Below are positions 15,490 through 24,539 of a DNA stretch of 64,000 nt, in pieces. The stretch's first letter is position 1. Each line of letters opens with the position of its first letter. Origin of the DNA: Microbacter margulisiae. GTDB lineage: Bacteria; Bacteroidota; Bacteroidia; Bacteroidales; Paludibacteraceae. Made by a program: the position numbers and the translations under genes. The DNA is taken from the NCBI RefSeq assembly GCF_014192515.1, contig NZ_JACHYB010000001.1, forward strand, positions 1,674,001-1,738,000. Direction: 5' to 3'. The notes beneath the pieces are model-generated. The model did no database searches. It saw nothing but the letters and a program-made list of their open reading frames with translations, and was not told where the DNA came from.

Positions 15490-16827
15490 ATGGATATCGA
15501 AAAACTGCTAAATTCGCTTGAGGCAAAACATCCCGGCGAGTCGGAATATTTACAAGCGGTACGCGAAGTATTGCTAAGCATTGAAGAGGTGTATAACCAA
15601 CACCCGGAGTTTGAAAAGGCAAAAATTGCCGAACGTTTAGTGGAACCGGATCGTATTTTCACATTCAAGGTACCTTGGATTGACGATCGTGGTGACGTGC
15701 AGGTAAACATTGGGTATCGCATCCAATTCAACAATGCGATCGGGCCTTACAAAGGCGGGCTTCGTTTCCACCCTTCTGTAAACTTATCTATTTTAAAGTT
15801 TCTGGGATTTGAACAAATCTTCAAAAATGCATTAACTACCCTCCCGATGGGCGGAGCGAAAGGTGGTTCAGATTTCAACCCAAGAGGCAAATCGGATGCA
15901 GAAGTAATGCGCTTTAGTCAAGCATTCATGTTGGAACTATGGAAGCACATTGGGCCGGACATGGATGTCCCTGCTGGCGATATTGGTGTCGGGGCCAGAG
16001 AGATCGGATATCTGAATGGTATGTACAAAAAACTTACGCGAAATTGTACCGGTGTTCTGACAGGTAAAGGGCTTGAATTCGGAGGATCATTGATGCGTCC
16101 GGAAGCAACAGGATTTGGAGGCCTTTATTTTGTAAAGCAAATGCTCGAAACCAGTGGAGACACAATTGAAGGAAAAACCATTGCTATTTCCGGGTTTGGC
16201 AATGTTGCCTGGGGGGCGGCTTTAAAGGCTACCCAGCTAGGAGCAAAAGTCATTACCATTTCGGGCCCAGATGGATACATATACGATTCTCAAGGCATTT
16301 CTGGAGAAAAAATAGACTATCTTCTTGAACTTCGCGCAACATGCGAAGATATTGTGGAGCCTTATGCAAAGCAATTTAAGGGTTCTGTATTTATTGCAGG
16401 CAAGCGTCCCTGGGAAGTCAAAGCCGATATCGCATTGCCATGTGCCACACAAAACGAATTGGATGGTAGCGATGCCAAAATGCTTATCAAGAACGGCGTA
16501 AAATGTATCGGAGAAATCTCCAATATGGGCTGTACTCCTGAAGCCATTGATTTATTCGTTGAAAACAAGATTCTTTATGGACCTGGGAAAGCTGTTAACG
16601 CAGGTGGCGTGGCAACATCGGGATTGGAAATGTCTCAAAATGCGATGCACCTGGGTTGGCCTGCCGACGAAGTAGATGCAAAATTGCATCAGATTATGGC
16701 AAGTATCCATCAGCAATGTGTGGAATATGGACGTCAACCGGATGGATACATTAATTACATGAAGGGGGCAAATATTGCCGGATTTATGAAAGTTGCCAAA
16801 GCAATGATTGCACAAGGAGTCATTTGA
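15490..16827 (+). CDS. gdhA: NADP-specific glutamate dehydrogenase
   Basis: A 445-residue enzyme, the usual length of the hexameric small GDH class. It interconverts 2-oxoglutarate plus ammonium and glutamate. The glutamate/2-oxoglutarate site is seen in GPYKGGLRFHPSVN (about 85-98) and in PMGGAKGGSDFNPRGKSD, with the catalytic Lys in GGAKGG. The Rossmann motif is GFGNVAWG (about 235-242). The ATG at 15490 (MDIEKLL) is preferred over a TTG at 15469. It is monocistronic, with a 14-bp terminator hairpin after the stop. This is the main ammonium-assimilation enzyme in Bacteroidales. Confidence 0.96.
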   Translation: MDIEKLLNSLEAKHPGESEYLQAVREVLLSIEEVYNQHPEFEKAKIAERLVEPDRIFTFKVPWIDDRGDVQVNIGYRIQFNNAIGPYKGGLRFHPSVNLSILKFLGFEQIFKNALTTLPMGGAKGGSDFNPRGKSDAEVMRFSQAFMLELWKHIGPDMDVPAGDIGVGAREIGYLNGMYKKLTRNCTGVLTGKGLEFGGSLMRPEATGFGGLYFVKQMLETSGDTIEGKTIAISGFGNVAWGAALKATQLGAKVITISGPDGYIYDSQGISGEKIDYLLELRATCEDIVEPYAKQFKGSVFIAGKRPWEVKADIALPCATQNELDGSDAKMLIKNGVKCIGEISNMGCTPEAIDLFVENKILYGPGKAVNAGGVATSGLEMSQNAMHLGWPADEVDAKLHQIMASIHQQCVEYGRQPDGYINYMKGANIAGFMKVAKAMIAQGVI

Positions 16828-16861
16828 TAAAATATTTAATTTTATCCGCTAAAATAAGAGT

Positions 16862-16903
16862 AAATCCTTCGGTAAAAGTTACAATTACCGGAGGATTTGT
16901 TTT
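16862..16903 (+). terminator. Terminator after gdhA
   Basis: A 14-bp stem with one G-U pair (16862-16875 with 16885-16898), a 9-nt loop and a T-rich tail that merges into the next promoter. Confidence 0.85.
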
Positions 16904-16910
16904 AATTTTG
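16903..16910 (+). promoter_or_regulatory. -7 element of the NagB-LmbE fusion gene
   Basis: TAATTTTG matches TAnnTTTG. It lies right after the gdhA terminator and 31 bp before the ATG at 16942. Confidence 0.5.
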
Positions 16911-16941
16911 CACTCATATTAATCGATTCAAATATTCTACT

Positions 16942-18927
16942 ATGCGAAAAGACCTCAGTTCACAAATCACGTTAGATCGAATTCCTGAAAAATTTTATAA
17001 ACCCGGTGATGCTTTTGAATTAGCTGCATTAACCAGATTTGAGAAAGTTCCCGTTGAAATTTTTGAAACTGCAACGGAAGGTTCTAATAAAGTTGCTTTA
17101 GACATAGCCCAGCAGATTCGCAAAAAAAACAGTGAAGGAAAGCTTTTTGTTCTAGGACTTACAGGAGGACGAGCTGCAATGGAGCTCTATGCTGAGCTTG
17201 TCCGCATGCACAAAGAAGAACAATTAAGTTTCAAACGAGTAGCAGTAGTTAACTTATACGAATATTATCCGTTAGCACATCCCATGAAGGCAAGCTTTCT
17301 GGCACGTATAAAAGAAATGCTGCTTGATCATATTGATATTGACCCGCAAAATATTTTATCACCAGATGCTACCATTGATCGCACCAATGTGATGAGACAT
17401 TGCAAAGAGTTCGAAGAACATATAGAAAAATTGGGAGGAATTGATGTACAGCTATTGGGTATCGGCCGTGGTGGTAATATTGGATTCAACGAGCCAGGGT
17501 CACAACCAGCTTCACACACGCGACTTATTATGCTGAATAGTGATTCGCGGAAAGAAGCTTCCCTCCATTTAGGTATCACAGACCAAGTCCCGGTAAGCGC
17601 TATCAGTCTCGGAATTGAAAATATTCTGAATGCTAAGCAAATCTTTTTGCTGTCATGGGGAGAAGATAAAGCTGAAATTTTGAAAACTGCTATTGAAGAG
17701 CTCGCCTCACCCGCTTGTCCTGCATCTTTTCTCCAATTGCACCAAAATGCTTCCTATATTATTGATATCCATGCAGCAGGTGATCTGACCCGGATTAGTA
17801 AACCCTGGCTTGTCTCTTCGTGTGCTTGGGATGACAAACTAATCCGGAGAGCTATTGTCTGGCTATGCCAAAAAGTGGATAAACCCATTCTGAAGCTCAC
17901 TGATAAAGATTATAACGAGCATGGACTAAGTGAGTTATTGACTATGTTCGGCTCAGCATATAATGCTAACATAAAAATATTCAATGATTTACAACATACT
18001 ATTACCGGATGGCCCGGTGGAAAACCAAACGCAGATGACACACATCGTCCAGAACGAGCATTGCCATTTCCGAAAAAAGTCCTGGTTTTCAGCCCACACC
18101 CTGACGATGACGTAATTTCAATGGGTGGAACATTAAAACGGCTTGTAGATCAGCATCATGAAGTGCATGTCGCTTACCAGACTTCAGGCAATATTGCTGT
18201 TAACGATGAAGAGGTCGTCAGATTTTTAGCTTTTGTCAAAGGCTTTAAAGATATGTTTGACCCGCAAAATGAGCATTTGCAAAAAACGTACGAAACATTA
18301 GCAAGCTATGTAGTAAACGGTATATCAAACAGCAAAGACGATCCACAAAAGGTATTGGCCATGAAAGGATTGATCCGGCGAGGCGAAGCAAAAGCAGCTT
18401 GTCGTTACGTTGGTGTAGCCTCAAAAAATGTCCATTTTCTCAACTTACCTTTTTACGAGACTGGATCTATTAAAAAGAATCCTATTTCAGAAAAAGACGT
18501 TCTCATCGTAAAACAGCTGCTGAATGATCTGCATCCTCATCAAATTTACGTAGCAGGAGATTTAGCGGATCCACACGGAACGCACAAAGTTTGTTTGGAC
18601 GCTGTTTTAGCAGCTATTGATGATCTGAAACATGAAGAGTGGTTCAAGGATTGCCGAGTATGGATGTATCGAGGGGCATGGATGGAATGGGAAATCGACC
18701 ATATCGAAATGGCAGTTCCCATCAGTCCTGAAGAACTGCGCTACAAGCGCAATGCCATATTGAAACATCAGTCTCAAATGGAAAGCGCTCCTTTCTTAGG
18801 CAACGACGACCGCCTCTTTTGGCAACGTTCGGAAGCACGTAACAAAGCCACCGCAGAACTTTATAACCAATTAGGCCTTGCTGCATATGAAGCTATTGAG
18901 GCTTTTGTTCGCTACATCCCGGTATAA
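16942..18927 (+). CDS. Glucosamine-6-phosphate deaminase-like / PIG-L (LmbE) deacetylase fusion
   Basis: A 661-residue two-domain protein, a known Bacteroidota arrangement usually annotated as glucosamine-6-phosphate deaminase. Residues about 1-300 are a NagB/6-phosphogluconolactonase-type domain with LGLTGGRAAMELY (phosphate loop) and the GIGRGGNIGFNEPGS active-site segment. Residues about 375-640 are a PIG-L/LmbE deacetylase with zinc motif S384-P-H-P-D-D-D390 and a downstream DPHGTHKVC histidine motif. The natural reading is a protein that deacetylates and then deaminates an amino-sugar substrate. In NagB the usual segment is GIGxxGHIGFNEP; here the His is Asn, so deaminase activity is not assured. 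Confidence 0.88.
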   Translation: MRKDLSSQITLDRIPEKFYKPGDAFELAALTRFEKVPVEIFETATEGSNKVALDIAQQIRKKNSEGKLFVLGLTGGRAAMELYAELVRMHKEEQLSFKRVAVVNLYEYYPLAHPMKASFLARIKEMLLDHIDIDPQNILSPDATIDRTNVMRHCKEFEEHIEKLGGIDVQLLGIGRGGNIGFNEPGSQPASHTRLIMLNSDSRKEASLHLGITDQVPVSAISLGIENILNAKQIFLLSWGEDKAEILKTAIEELASPACPASFLQLHQNASYIIDIHAAGDLTRISKPWLVSSCAWDDKLIRRAIVWLCQKVDKPILKLTDKDYNEHGLSELLTMFGSAYNANIKIFNDLQHTITGWPGGKPNADDTHRPERALPFPKKVLVFSPHPDDDVISMGGTLKRLVDQHHEVHVAYQTSGNIAVNDEEVVRFLAFVKGFKDMFDPQNEHLQKTYETLASYVVNGISNSKDDPQKVLAMKGLIRRGEAKAACRYVGVASKNVHFLNLPFYETGSIKKNPISEKDVLIVKQLLNDLHPHQIYVAGDLADPHGTHKVCLDAVLAAIDDLKHEEWFKDCRVWMYRGAWMEWEIDHIEMAVPISPEELRYKRNAILKHQSQMESAPFLGNDDRLFWQRSEARNKATAELYNQLGLAAYEAIEAFVRYIPV

Positions 18928-18951
18928 TTTTTCTCAGGAACTAAAATGATT

Positions 18952-18959
18952 TATCTTTG
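18952..18959 (+). promoter_or_regulatory. -7 element of the fhs gene
   Basis: TATCTTTG, with a TTTT at 18929-18932 in the -33 position (19-bp spacer). The RNA start would be near 18965, at the foot of the following hairpin. Confidence 0.55.
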
Positions 18960-18962
18960 CAG

Positions 18963-18999
18963 GGAGCATTTACAAATACAAGTAGATGCTTCTTTTTTT
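18963..18999 (+). terminator. Hairpin with T tract in the fhs leader
   Basis: A 9-bp stem with one G-U pair (18965-18973 with 18982-18990), an 8-nt loop and a run of seven T residues. It lies after the promoter element and before the ATG at 19051. It could end transcripts from the NagB-LmbE gene, act as an attenuator, or form a 5' protective hairpin. Confidence 0.6.
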
Positions 19000-19050
19000 A
19001 TACATTGATAACAAACGTAGTAATCTAATATCTATCCAAAATTTCCAGAT

Positions 19051-20721
19051 ATGAAAAGTGATATTGAAATTGCCAGGGCAGCCAAAATGCAGCCTATTCA
19101 GGAGATTGCAAAACAGCTTAATATACAGGCAGATGATCTTGAGTTTTATGGAAAATACAAAGCTAAATTACCTTTGCATCTTATTGATGAGAATAAGGTC
19201 AGAAACGCTAAACTCATTCTGGTAACAGCAATTACACCAACGCCCGCAGGAGAAGGAAAAACAACAACATCCATCAGTCTGGCAATGGGGCTAAATAAAA
19301 TCGGAAAGCAAGCGACAGTAGTGCTTAGAGAACCGTCGTTGGGACCTGTATTTGGTGTGAAAGGCGGCGCTGCAGGAGGAGGATTTGCGCAAGTCATTCC
19401 AATGGAAGATATCAATCTTCATTTTACGGGAGATTTGTCTGCTGTCGAAAAAGCAAATAATCTTTTGGCCGCTCTCATTGACAACACTTTACAAAATAAA
19501 AAAAGAGGACTTAACATAGATCCACGTACAATTAACTGGAAACGGGTAATGGATATGAATGATCGCTCGTTGCGCAACACAGTTATCGGACTTGGAGGAA
19601 TCGCTAATGGAATTCCACGCGAAACAGGATTCAACATCACGGCTGCAAGCGAAGTAATGGCTATTCTTTGCTTAGCCAAAGACATGCATCATCTGCGTAA
19701 AATGCTAGGAAACATTTATATTGGACAAACATTTGACGGTGATCCTGTTTTTGCCCGTGATCTGAAAGCAGAAGGTGCAATGGCTGTTTTACTCAAAGAT
19801 GCCATCAAGCCAAATTTGGTACAAACTACTGAAAATACACCTGCTATTATCCATGGAGGACCATTTGCCAACATTGCTCAGGGAACCAATAGCTTAATAG
19901 CTACCAAAATGGGGCTTTCTTTAAGCGATCTTGTGGTCACAGAAGCCGGTTTTGCATCCGACCTTGGAGCTGAAAAATTTTTTGATATCAAAAGTCAATA
20001 TGGCAATTTAAAACCCAATGCCGTTGTGATAGTTGCAACAATCCGTGCATTAAAATATCATGGAGGCATCAACAAAAGCGGCTTTTCTATCCCTAACCCT
20101 CAAGCAGTCGAACAGGGCTTGGCTAATCTTGAGAAACATATTGAAAACATGAAACTGTTTGGCTTCAATCCTGTGGTGGCACTCAATCGTTTTGCCACGG
20201 ATAGTGATGAGGAAATTGAAGTTGTCAAGGTAAAATGTACATCTCTTAATGTGAAGATGGCTATCAATGAGGCATGGGAGAAAGGAGGAGAAGGAGCTAT
20301 TGATCTGGCTGAAAAAGTATTAGAGGCTGTTACCCACTGCCCCTCGTGTTTTAACCCTCTCTATAATCTGGAATGGACTATTGAGCAAAAAATTTCGGCA
20401 ATTGCTATCCAGCTTTATGGAGCTAAGGCAGTTGAATACTCGCTCAAGGCTCATAAAGATATTGAACTGATCAATAAATTAGGGATGAATTACTTGGCAG
20501 TATGTATGGCAAAAACTCAAAATTCCCTATCTGATAATCCTGATTTACGTGGACGGCCTGAAGGGTTTACTCTGAATATCAGAGAAATTGAAATTGCGTC
20601 AGGTGCTGGCTTTGTCATTCCTATTGCAGGAACCATCATGCGAATGCCCGGTTTACCTGCTATTCCAGCTGCCGAAAACATAAACTTTGATGATGAAGGA
20701 AATATCACAGGACTGTTTTAA
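19051..20721 (+). CDS. fhs: Formate--tetrahydrofolate ligase
   Basis: A 556-residue enzyme of normal family length that makes 10-formyl-THF from formate, THF and ATP. The ATP loop TPTPAGEGKTT spans residues 62-72. The LREPSLGPVFGVKGGAAGGG segment (about 95-114) and the C-terminal GFVIPIAGTIMRMPGLP region are highly characteristic. The gene is monocistronic, with a hairpin in its leader. In fermenting Bacteroidales it supplies one-carbon units for purine and formyl-Met synthesis. No Wood-Ljungdahl genes are near. Confidence 0.97.
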   Translation: MKSDIEIARAAKMQPIQEIAKQLNIQADDLEFYGKYKAKLPLHLIDENKVRNAKLILVTAITPTPAGEGKTTTSISLAMGLNKIGKQATVVLREPSLGPVFGVKGGAAGGGFAQVIPMEDINLHFTGDLSAVEKANNLLAALIDNTLQNKKRGLNIDPRTINWKRVMDMNDRSLRNTVIGLGGIANGIPRETGFNITAASEVMAILCLAKDMHHLRKMLGNIYIGQTFDGDPVFARDLKAEGAMAVLLKDAIKPNLVQTTENTPAIIHGGPFANIAQGTNSLIATKMGLSLSDLVVTEAGFASDLGAEKFFDIKSQYGNLKPNAVVIVATIRALKYHGGINKSGFSIPNPQAVEQGLANLEKHIENMKLFGFNPVVALNRFATDSDEEIEVVKVKCTSLNVKMAINEAWEKGGEGAIDLAEKVLEAVTHCPSCFNPLYNLEWTIEQKISAIAIQLYGAKAVEYSLKAHKDIELINKLGMNYLAVCMAKTQNSLSDNPDLRGRPEGFTLNIREIEIASGAGFVIPIAGTIMRMPGLPAIPAAENINFDDEGNITGLF

Positions 20722-20834
20722 ACCTCATGTCGAACGGAGAAAAAATCATATATAATTAATAATTAAACAATTGCACAAGAGCCGAAATATCAACTAATGT
20801 GAAAAATTTTGATAAATCTATTATTTAAGCCCAT

Positions 20835-20850
20835 ATATGTTGAAACATAT
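20835..20850. promoter_or_regulatory. Palindrome overlapping the nitroreductase -33 region (candidate MarR operator)
   Basis: ATATGTT (20835-20841) and AACATAT (20844-20850) form a perfect 7-bp inverted repeat with a 2-bp centre. Its middle covers the TTGA at 20840-20843 that serves as -33 element for the TATCTTTG at 20863. A MarR regulator is encoded downstream in the same unit. Autoregulation is inferred. Confidence 0.55.
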
Positions 20851-20870
20851 AATGTTCAAACGTATCTTTG
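20840..20870 (+). promoter_or_regulatory. Promoter of the nitroreductase-MarR pair
   Basis: TTGA (20840-20843), a 19-bp spacer, then TATCTTTG (20863-20870), 28 bp before the ATG at 20898. Confidence 0.65.
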
Positions 20871-20897
20871 CATCAAACAAATTCAAATAATACTTTT

Positions 20898-21512
20898 ATG
20901 GAAACTAAGACTTTATTGCAAAACAGACGTTCAGTCAATTACTTTGATACAAATAAAACCCTATCAAAAACCACATTAGAAGAAATAATCAATCTGGCGG
21001 TTCTTGCTCCTTCTGCATTCAATTTGCAACCGTGGCGCATCATAGTTGTAGAGTCAAAAGAAGCCAAAGAAACATTGAAAACCCTATCAAACAATCAGCC
21101 AAAAGTAACAGAAGCAGCTATAAATATGATTATTGTTGGAAACAAAAATGGGTGGGATGAATCAAATCCAGTTTGGGAAGAGATGCTTCAAACGGTAGGC
21201 AGCCCCGAAATAGTTGCCGGCGCAAAACAGGCAGCCGCTTTTTTATACGGGTCAAGCGAAGATCGCAAACTGAAATTTGCAGAAAGTAATGCCGGATTGT
21301 TGGCTATGTCCATTATGGTAGCCGCCAAAGAGTTTGGAGTAGATTCACATCCCATGAGTGGAATAGATTTTGATGGAATCAAACAGGTATTTCAATTACA
21401 ACCAGAAGAAACCGTTGTAATGACAATTGCCCTGGGATATTTTGATAGCAGCAAAGCTCTTTATCCACGGCGTCCACGGCGTGGATTTAAAGAAATCGCC
21501 TCAATTGTTTAA
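20898..21512 (+). CDS. Nitroreductase family protein (FMN-dependent)
   Basis: A 204-residue protein of the NADH oxidase/nitroreductase family. The N-terminal LQNRRSVNYFD (residues 6-16) binds the FMN phosphate and LAPSAFNLQPWRIIVV (about 36-51) is the second FMN contact. The C-terminal LGYFDSSKALYPRRPRRGFKEI has the usual basic FMN-binding end. It should use NAD(P)H to reduce quinones, nitro compounds or flavin. A MarR-type regulator follows 31-40 bp downstream, and the promoter carries a palindrome, so it is probably induced by a small molecule. The ATG at 20898 (METKTLL) is the best start. Confidence 0.9.
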   Translation: METKTLLQNRRSVNYFDTNKTLSKTTLEEIINLAVLAPSAFNLQPWRIIVVESKEAKETLKTLSNNQPKVTEAAINMIIVGNKNGWDESNPVWEEMLQTVGSPEIVAGAKQAAAFLYGSSEDRKLKFAESNAGLLAMSIMVAAKEFGVDSHPMSGIDFDGIKQVFQLQPEETVVMTIALGYFDSSKALYPRRPRRGFKEIASIV

Positions 21513-21552
21513 GATTGAGAAATAATAACAACCAAAATTTTGTGTGTGTATC

Positions 21553-22014
21553 ATGCGCATTGAAGATGAAATAGATGGACACTTTCGAAATGAATACCAC
21601 AAAGGGATGATAAATTTGATTTATACCACCAATGAAATTCATTTTGAATTTTTGAGTTATCTCCGTAAACACAGTCTAACCTCACAGCAGTACAATGTGC
21701 TCAGGCTGCTGCGAGGCTATGGCGGAATACCTCGTTCAATTGACTTTTTGCGGAACAGAATGTTGGATAAAAAATCAGATATGAGTCGAATCATCGATCG
21801 CTTGTATGCGCAACAACTGGTAGACCGGGTTGAAAACAACTCCGACAGAAGACAAAAAGAAATTTCTATCACACAAAAAGGGAAGGATTTACTTGATAAA
21901 ATGGATGATTGTGAGAAGCATAGTGATTCGTTATTGAAAAACCTGACTGAAGAAGAAGCAAAAGAGCTAAATCGGTTGTTGGACAAAATCAGAGATAAAA
22001 ATGAAACGCATTAA
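21553..22014 (+). CDS. MarR family transcriptional regulator
   Basis: A 153-residue winged-helix regulator. It has a dimerising N-terminal helix pair, an HTH segment (about residues 40-80, with YNVLRLLRGYGG and MLDKKSDMSRIIDRL), and a wing with NNSDRRQKEISITQKG (about 95-110, the usual D-x-R motif). It lies downstream of the nitroreductase gene in the same direction and probably represses that pair through the palindrome at 20835-20850. A GTG at 21544 is a possible alternative start. The inducer is unknown. Confidence 0.88.
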   Translation: MRIEDEIDGHFRNEYHKGMINLIYTTNEIHFEFLSYLRKHSLTSQQYNVLRLLRGYGGIPRSIDFLRNRMLDKKSDMSRIIDRLYAQQLVDRVENNSDRRQKEISITQKGKDLLDKMDDCEKHSDSLLKNLTEEEAKELNRLLDKIRDKNETH

Positions 22015-22038
22015 TATTTTTAACCAATTTATTATCAG

Positions 22039-22046
22039 TATATTTG
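22039..22046 (+). promoter_or_regulatory. -7 element of the HAD phosphatase gene
   Basis: TATATTTG, only 12 bp before the ATG at 22059, so the mRNA would be leaderless or nearly so if this is the promoter. Confidence 0.45.
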
Positions 22047-22058
22047 CGAAAAAATCAT

Positions 22059-22649
22059 ATGAACCCCAATATATCGCGGTTGAAAACCAAACATTTCCTT
22101 TTTTTAGACCGAGACGGTGTCATTAATGTGCACCGTCCCAATGATTATGTAAAAGCATTGGACGAATTTGTGTTTCTACCCAGAGCGCTTGAGGCATTGG
22201 TCAAATTGTCAAAACACTTTTCACGTATCGTTATTGTCACTAATCAACGTGGAGTAAGCAAAGGCAAAATGCATGAATCAGCTGTGCAAGAAGTACATGC
22301 TTATCTACAAAAGCAAGTTGAAGACGCCGGTGGAAAAATTGATGGTATTTATTACTGTATCCATTTAGACGATAATCATCCTAATCGGAAACCTAATAGC
22401 GGAATGGCATTTGAAGCAAAAAAGCATTTCCCTGAAATTGATTTCTCTCAAAGCATGATGGTTGGAGATTCTCGCTCAGATATTGAATTCGGCAATCGAT
22501 TAGGAATGACTACCGTTCTCATCAAAAAAGAAAAACCAGGTTGGCAAAAACCAGTTCCTGATTTTATTTTTTCTTCCCTAGCAGCTATAGCTGAACTGTG
22601 GGAAGATAACGCAAATTACATTGGGGAAGATGCTTTAGCCAATAAATAG
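22059..22649 (+). CDS. HAD-IIIA hydrolase, D-glycero-D-manno-heptose 1,7-bisphosphate phosphatase-like
   Basis: A 196-residue HAD phosphatase. The nucleophile motif is [11 protein letters not shown] (Asp17 and Asp19). Motif II is [11 protein letters not shown] and motif IV is [12 protein letters not shown], both as in GmhB. The GmhB zinc-loop cysteines are not seen: [19 protein letters not shown] has one Cys and one His where GmhB has a CxH...CxC-type loop. The substrate may therefore differ (histidinol phosphate, heptose bisphosphate or another sugar phosphate). Its 3' end overlaps the end of convergent aroC by 34 bp. Confidence 0.82.
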   Translation: MNPNISRLKTKHFLFLDRDGVINVHRPNDYVKALDEFVFLPRALEALVKLSKHFSRIVIVTNQRGVSKGKMHESAVQEVHAYLQKQVEDAGGKIDGIYYCIHLDDNHPNRKPNSGMAFEAKKHFPEIDFSQSMMVGDSRSDIEFGNRLGMTTVLIKKEKPGWQKPVPDFIFSSLAAIAELWEDNANYIGEDALANK

Positions 22650-23695
22650 AAATCAAACAACGTCATGGCCGTCATCGCCTCAACAATAGGGACTGCCCTG
22701 GGCAAGACACATGGATCATGCCTTCCGCGGGCTTTAATTATTGTCTCTTCTCCTAAAGAATTGATAGTATGTTGATTCTGTAATAACGTAGCCACCGGCT
22801 TAAAAACAGTTCGAAAATAAATATCCTGCCCGTTTGAAATACCACCTTGAATGCCTCCCGAATGATTCGTCATGGTAACTACCTCTCCTTCACGCATCAC
22901 AAATTCATCATTCGATTCGGATCCACGCAAACTAACGCCCTCAAATCCATTGCCATAGTCAAAACCTTTCACTGCATTAATGGATAACATAGCATTTCCC
23001 AATGCAGCATGCAACTTGTTATAAATAGGCTCTCCCCACCCAGTAGGTACATTACGGGCAACACATGTAATAATGCCACCAATTGTATCTCCTGTTTTAC
23101 GAACATCACGAATCAAGTTTTCCATTTGTTCAGCAGCATTCGGATCAGGACAACGCACTGGATTTGTTTCGATTAATGAGAAATCATACGCCTGATAAGG
23201 TTCTGTGAGTCGAATATGTCCTATCTGAGAGGTAAATGCTGTAATTTGCACATTCAAAGATTGCAATGCTAATTTTGCAATGGCTCCGCCTACAATACGT
23301 ACTGCTGTTTCACGAGCCGAACTTCGTCCACCACCACGATAATCACGAATACCATATTTGGTTTGATATGTATAATCAGCATGAGATGGGCGATACGTCG
23401 TTCTGAGATTCTCGTAATCAGAAGAATGTTGATCTGAATTACGAATTATAAAACCGATAGGAGTCCCTGTAGTTTTACCTTCAAAAATACCTGATAGAAA
23501 CTCGACTTCATCTGCTTCCTGCCGGGGAGTAACGATAGCCGATTGTCCTGGGCGACGACGATTTAATTCCTGTTGTACAAACGACGTATCAACAGTAATA
23601 CCAGCAGGGCAACCATCAATGACACCCCCAATGGCAATACCATGCGATTCTCCAAATGTAGTCAGGCAAAAGATATTTCCAAAAGTATTTGACAT
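22616..23695 (-). CDS. aroC: Chorismate synthase
   Basis: A 359-residue enzyme that converts EPSP to chorismate with reduced FMN, the last step of the shikimate pathway. The N-terminus has the typical TFGESHG (about residues 11-17), and RRRPGQSA (about 47-54), [14 protein letters not shown] (about 119-132) and [13 protein letters not shown] segments match the family signatures. It lies upstream of nothing on its strand and downstream of slyD (63-bp gap), so the two may be co-transcribed. The 3' end overlaps the convergent HAD gene. Confidence 0.97.
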   Translation of the reverse strand: MSNTFGNIFCLTTFGESHGIAIGGVIDGCPAGITVDTSFVQQELNRRRPGQSAIVTPRQEADEVEFLSGIFEGKTTGTPIGFIIRNSDQHSSDYENLRTTYRPSHADYTYQTKYGIRDYRGGGRSSARETAVRIVGGAIAKLALQSLNVQITAFTSQIGHIRLTEPYQAYDFSLIETNPVRCPDPNAAEQMENLIRDVRKTGDTIGGIITCVARNVPTGWGEPIYNKLHAALGNAMLSINAVKGFDYGNGFEGVSLRGSESNDEFVMREGEVVTMTNHSGGIQGGISNGQDIYFRTVFKPVATLLQNQHTINSLGEETIIKARGRHDPCVLPRAVPIVEAMTAMTLFDFYLLAKASSPM

Positions 23696-23758
23696 AGCAA
23701 GGGATAAAAAATGAAAAGAGATGGTATTTGATACACATCCCTTTTCGCATTTATTTTT

Positions 23759-24337
23759 TTAAGAATGGCAACCACAGCCACCACTACCGCAGCCACAGCC
23801 ATCTTCTTCATCAACACCACAGCTACAACCGTCGCTACCACAACTGCAACCACCTTGGAAAGCAGCCAAATCCTCGTCAGTAGCTTCGCGCACTTCTAAT
23901 ACAGAACCTTTGAAGTGCAATGTTTCGCCAGCTAAAGGATGATTAAAATCAACCGTAATAGTAGAATCAGCAATTTCAACAATCTGAGCATTTAGTCGGT
24001 TCCCATCACTATCCATTAAGGGAACAACGTTACCTTCAAAGATAGTATCTGAATCTAATTCACCATTAACTTCAAATATAGAACGAGGAAGAGCGACAAC
24101 GTTTTCGTCGTCATACTCTCCATATGCATTTTTACTGTCAATGCTAAACTGAAAAGTGTCACTTTGTTTGAGCCCCCGCAAATTGTTTTCAAATTCGGGA
24201 AGCATCATCCCAATTCCAAAGCAGAAAGTCAAAGGATTTTGAGCTGTGGCTTGTTCCATTAATTCCGGTTCTTCGTCATTACCTCCGACAAATAAATCGT
24301 AAGTAACTGAAACCATTTTGTTTTCTTCAATTATCAT
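23759..24337 (-). CDS. FKBP-type peptidyl-prolyl isomerase, SlyD-like with Cys-rich tail
   Basis: A 192-residue protein. Residues about 1-150 are the SlyD fold: an FKBP half (VTYDLFVGG, GIGMMLPEFENNLRG) with an inserted IF chaperone flap (about 68-125, including YGEYDDENVV), then FNHPLAGETLHFKGSVLEVR. The last ~30 residues are Gly/Cys-rich with eight Cys in four CxC pairs and one His, a likely Ni/Zn/Cu-binding tail like that of E. coli SlyD. Isomerase and chaperone activity are known for the family. The metal role of this tail is inferred. The start MIIEENKM at 24337 is supported by a promoter element at 24371. Confidence 0.92.
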   Translation of the reverse strand: MIIEENKMVSVTYDLFVGGNDEEPELMEQATAQNPLTFCFGIGMMLPEFENNLRGLKQSDTFQFSIDSKNAYGEYDDENVVALPRSIFEVNGELDSDTIFEGNVVPLMDSDGNRLNAQIVEIADSTITVDFNHPLAGETLHFKGSVLEVREATDEDLAAFQGGCSCGSDGCSCGVDEEDGCGCGSGGCGCHS

Positions 24338-24370
24338 ATTATTGCTGTTTAGAAAGTATGAAATTTCTTA

Positions 24371-24378
24371 CAAAGATA
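24371..24378 (-). promoter_or_regulatory. -7 element of the SlyD-like gene
   Basis: TATCTTTG on the minus strand, 33 bp upstream of the ATG at 24337. Confidence 0.5.
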
Positions 24379-24539
24379 GGCATTACAAGCCAGAAAACGA
24401 TTGATAGTTTTGGCTTTCAGTTATTTTTAGAAAATCACCGCAAGATAAAATGCAATCAAAAGGGAGTATATGTTCCATTATTTGAAAAAAAAGCGTATCA
24501 TTGCAAATAATATGTTGATACTTATAATTTGAGACCACA

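Noticed and set aside
23662-23853. A Val/Ala-rich open frame on the minus strand over the end of slyD
   Set aside because: It is an out-of-frame reading of the Cys/Gly-rich slyD tail, whose repeated codons give low-complexity frames.
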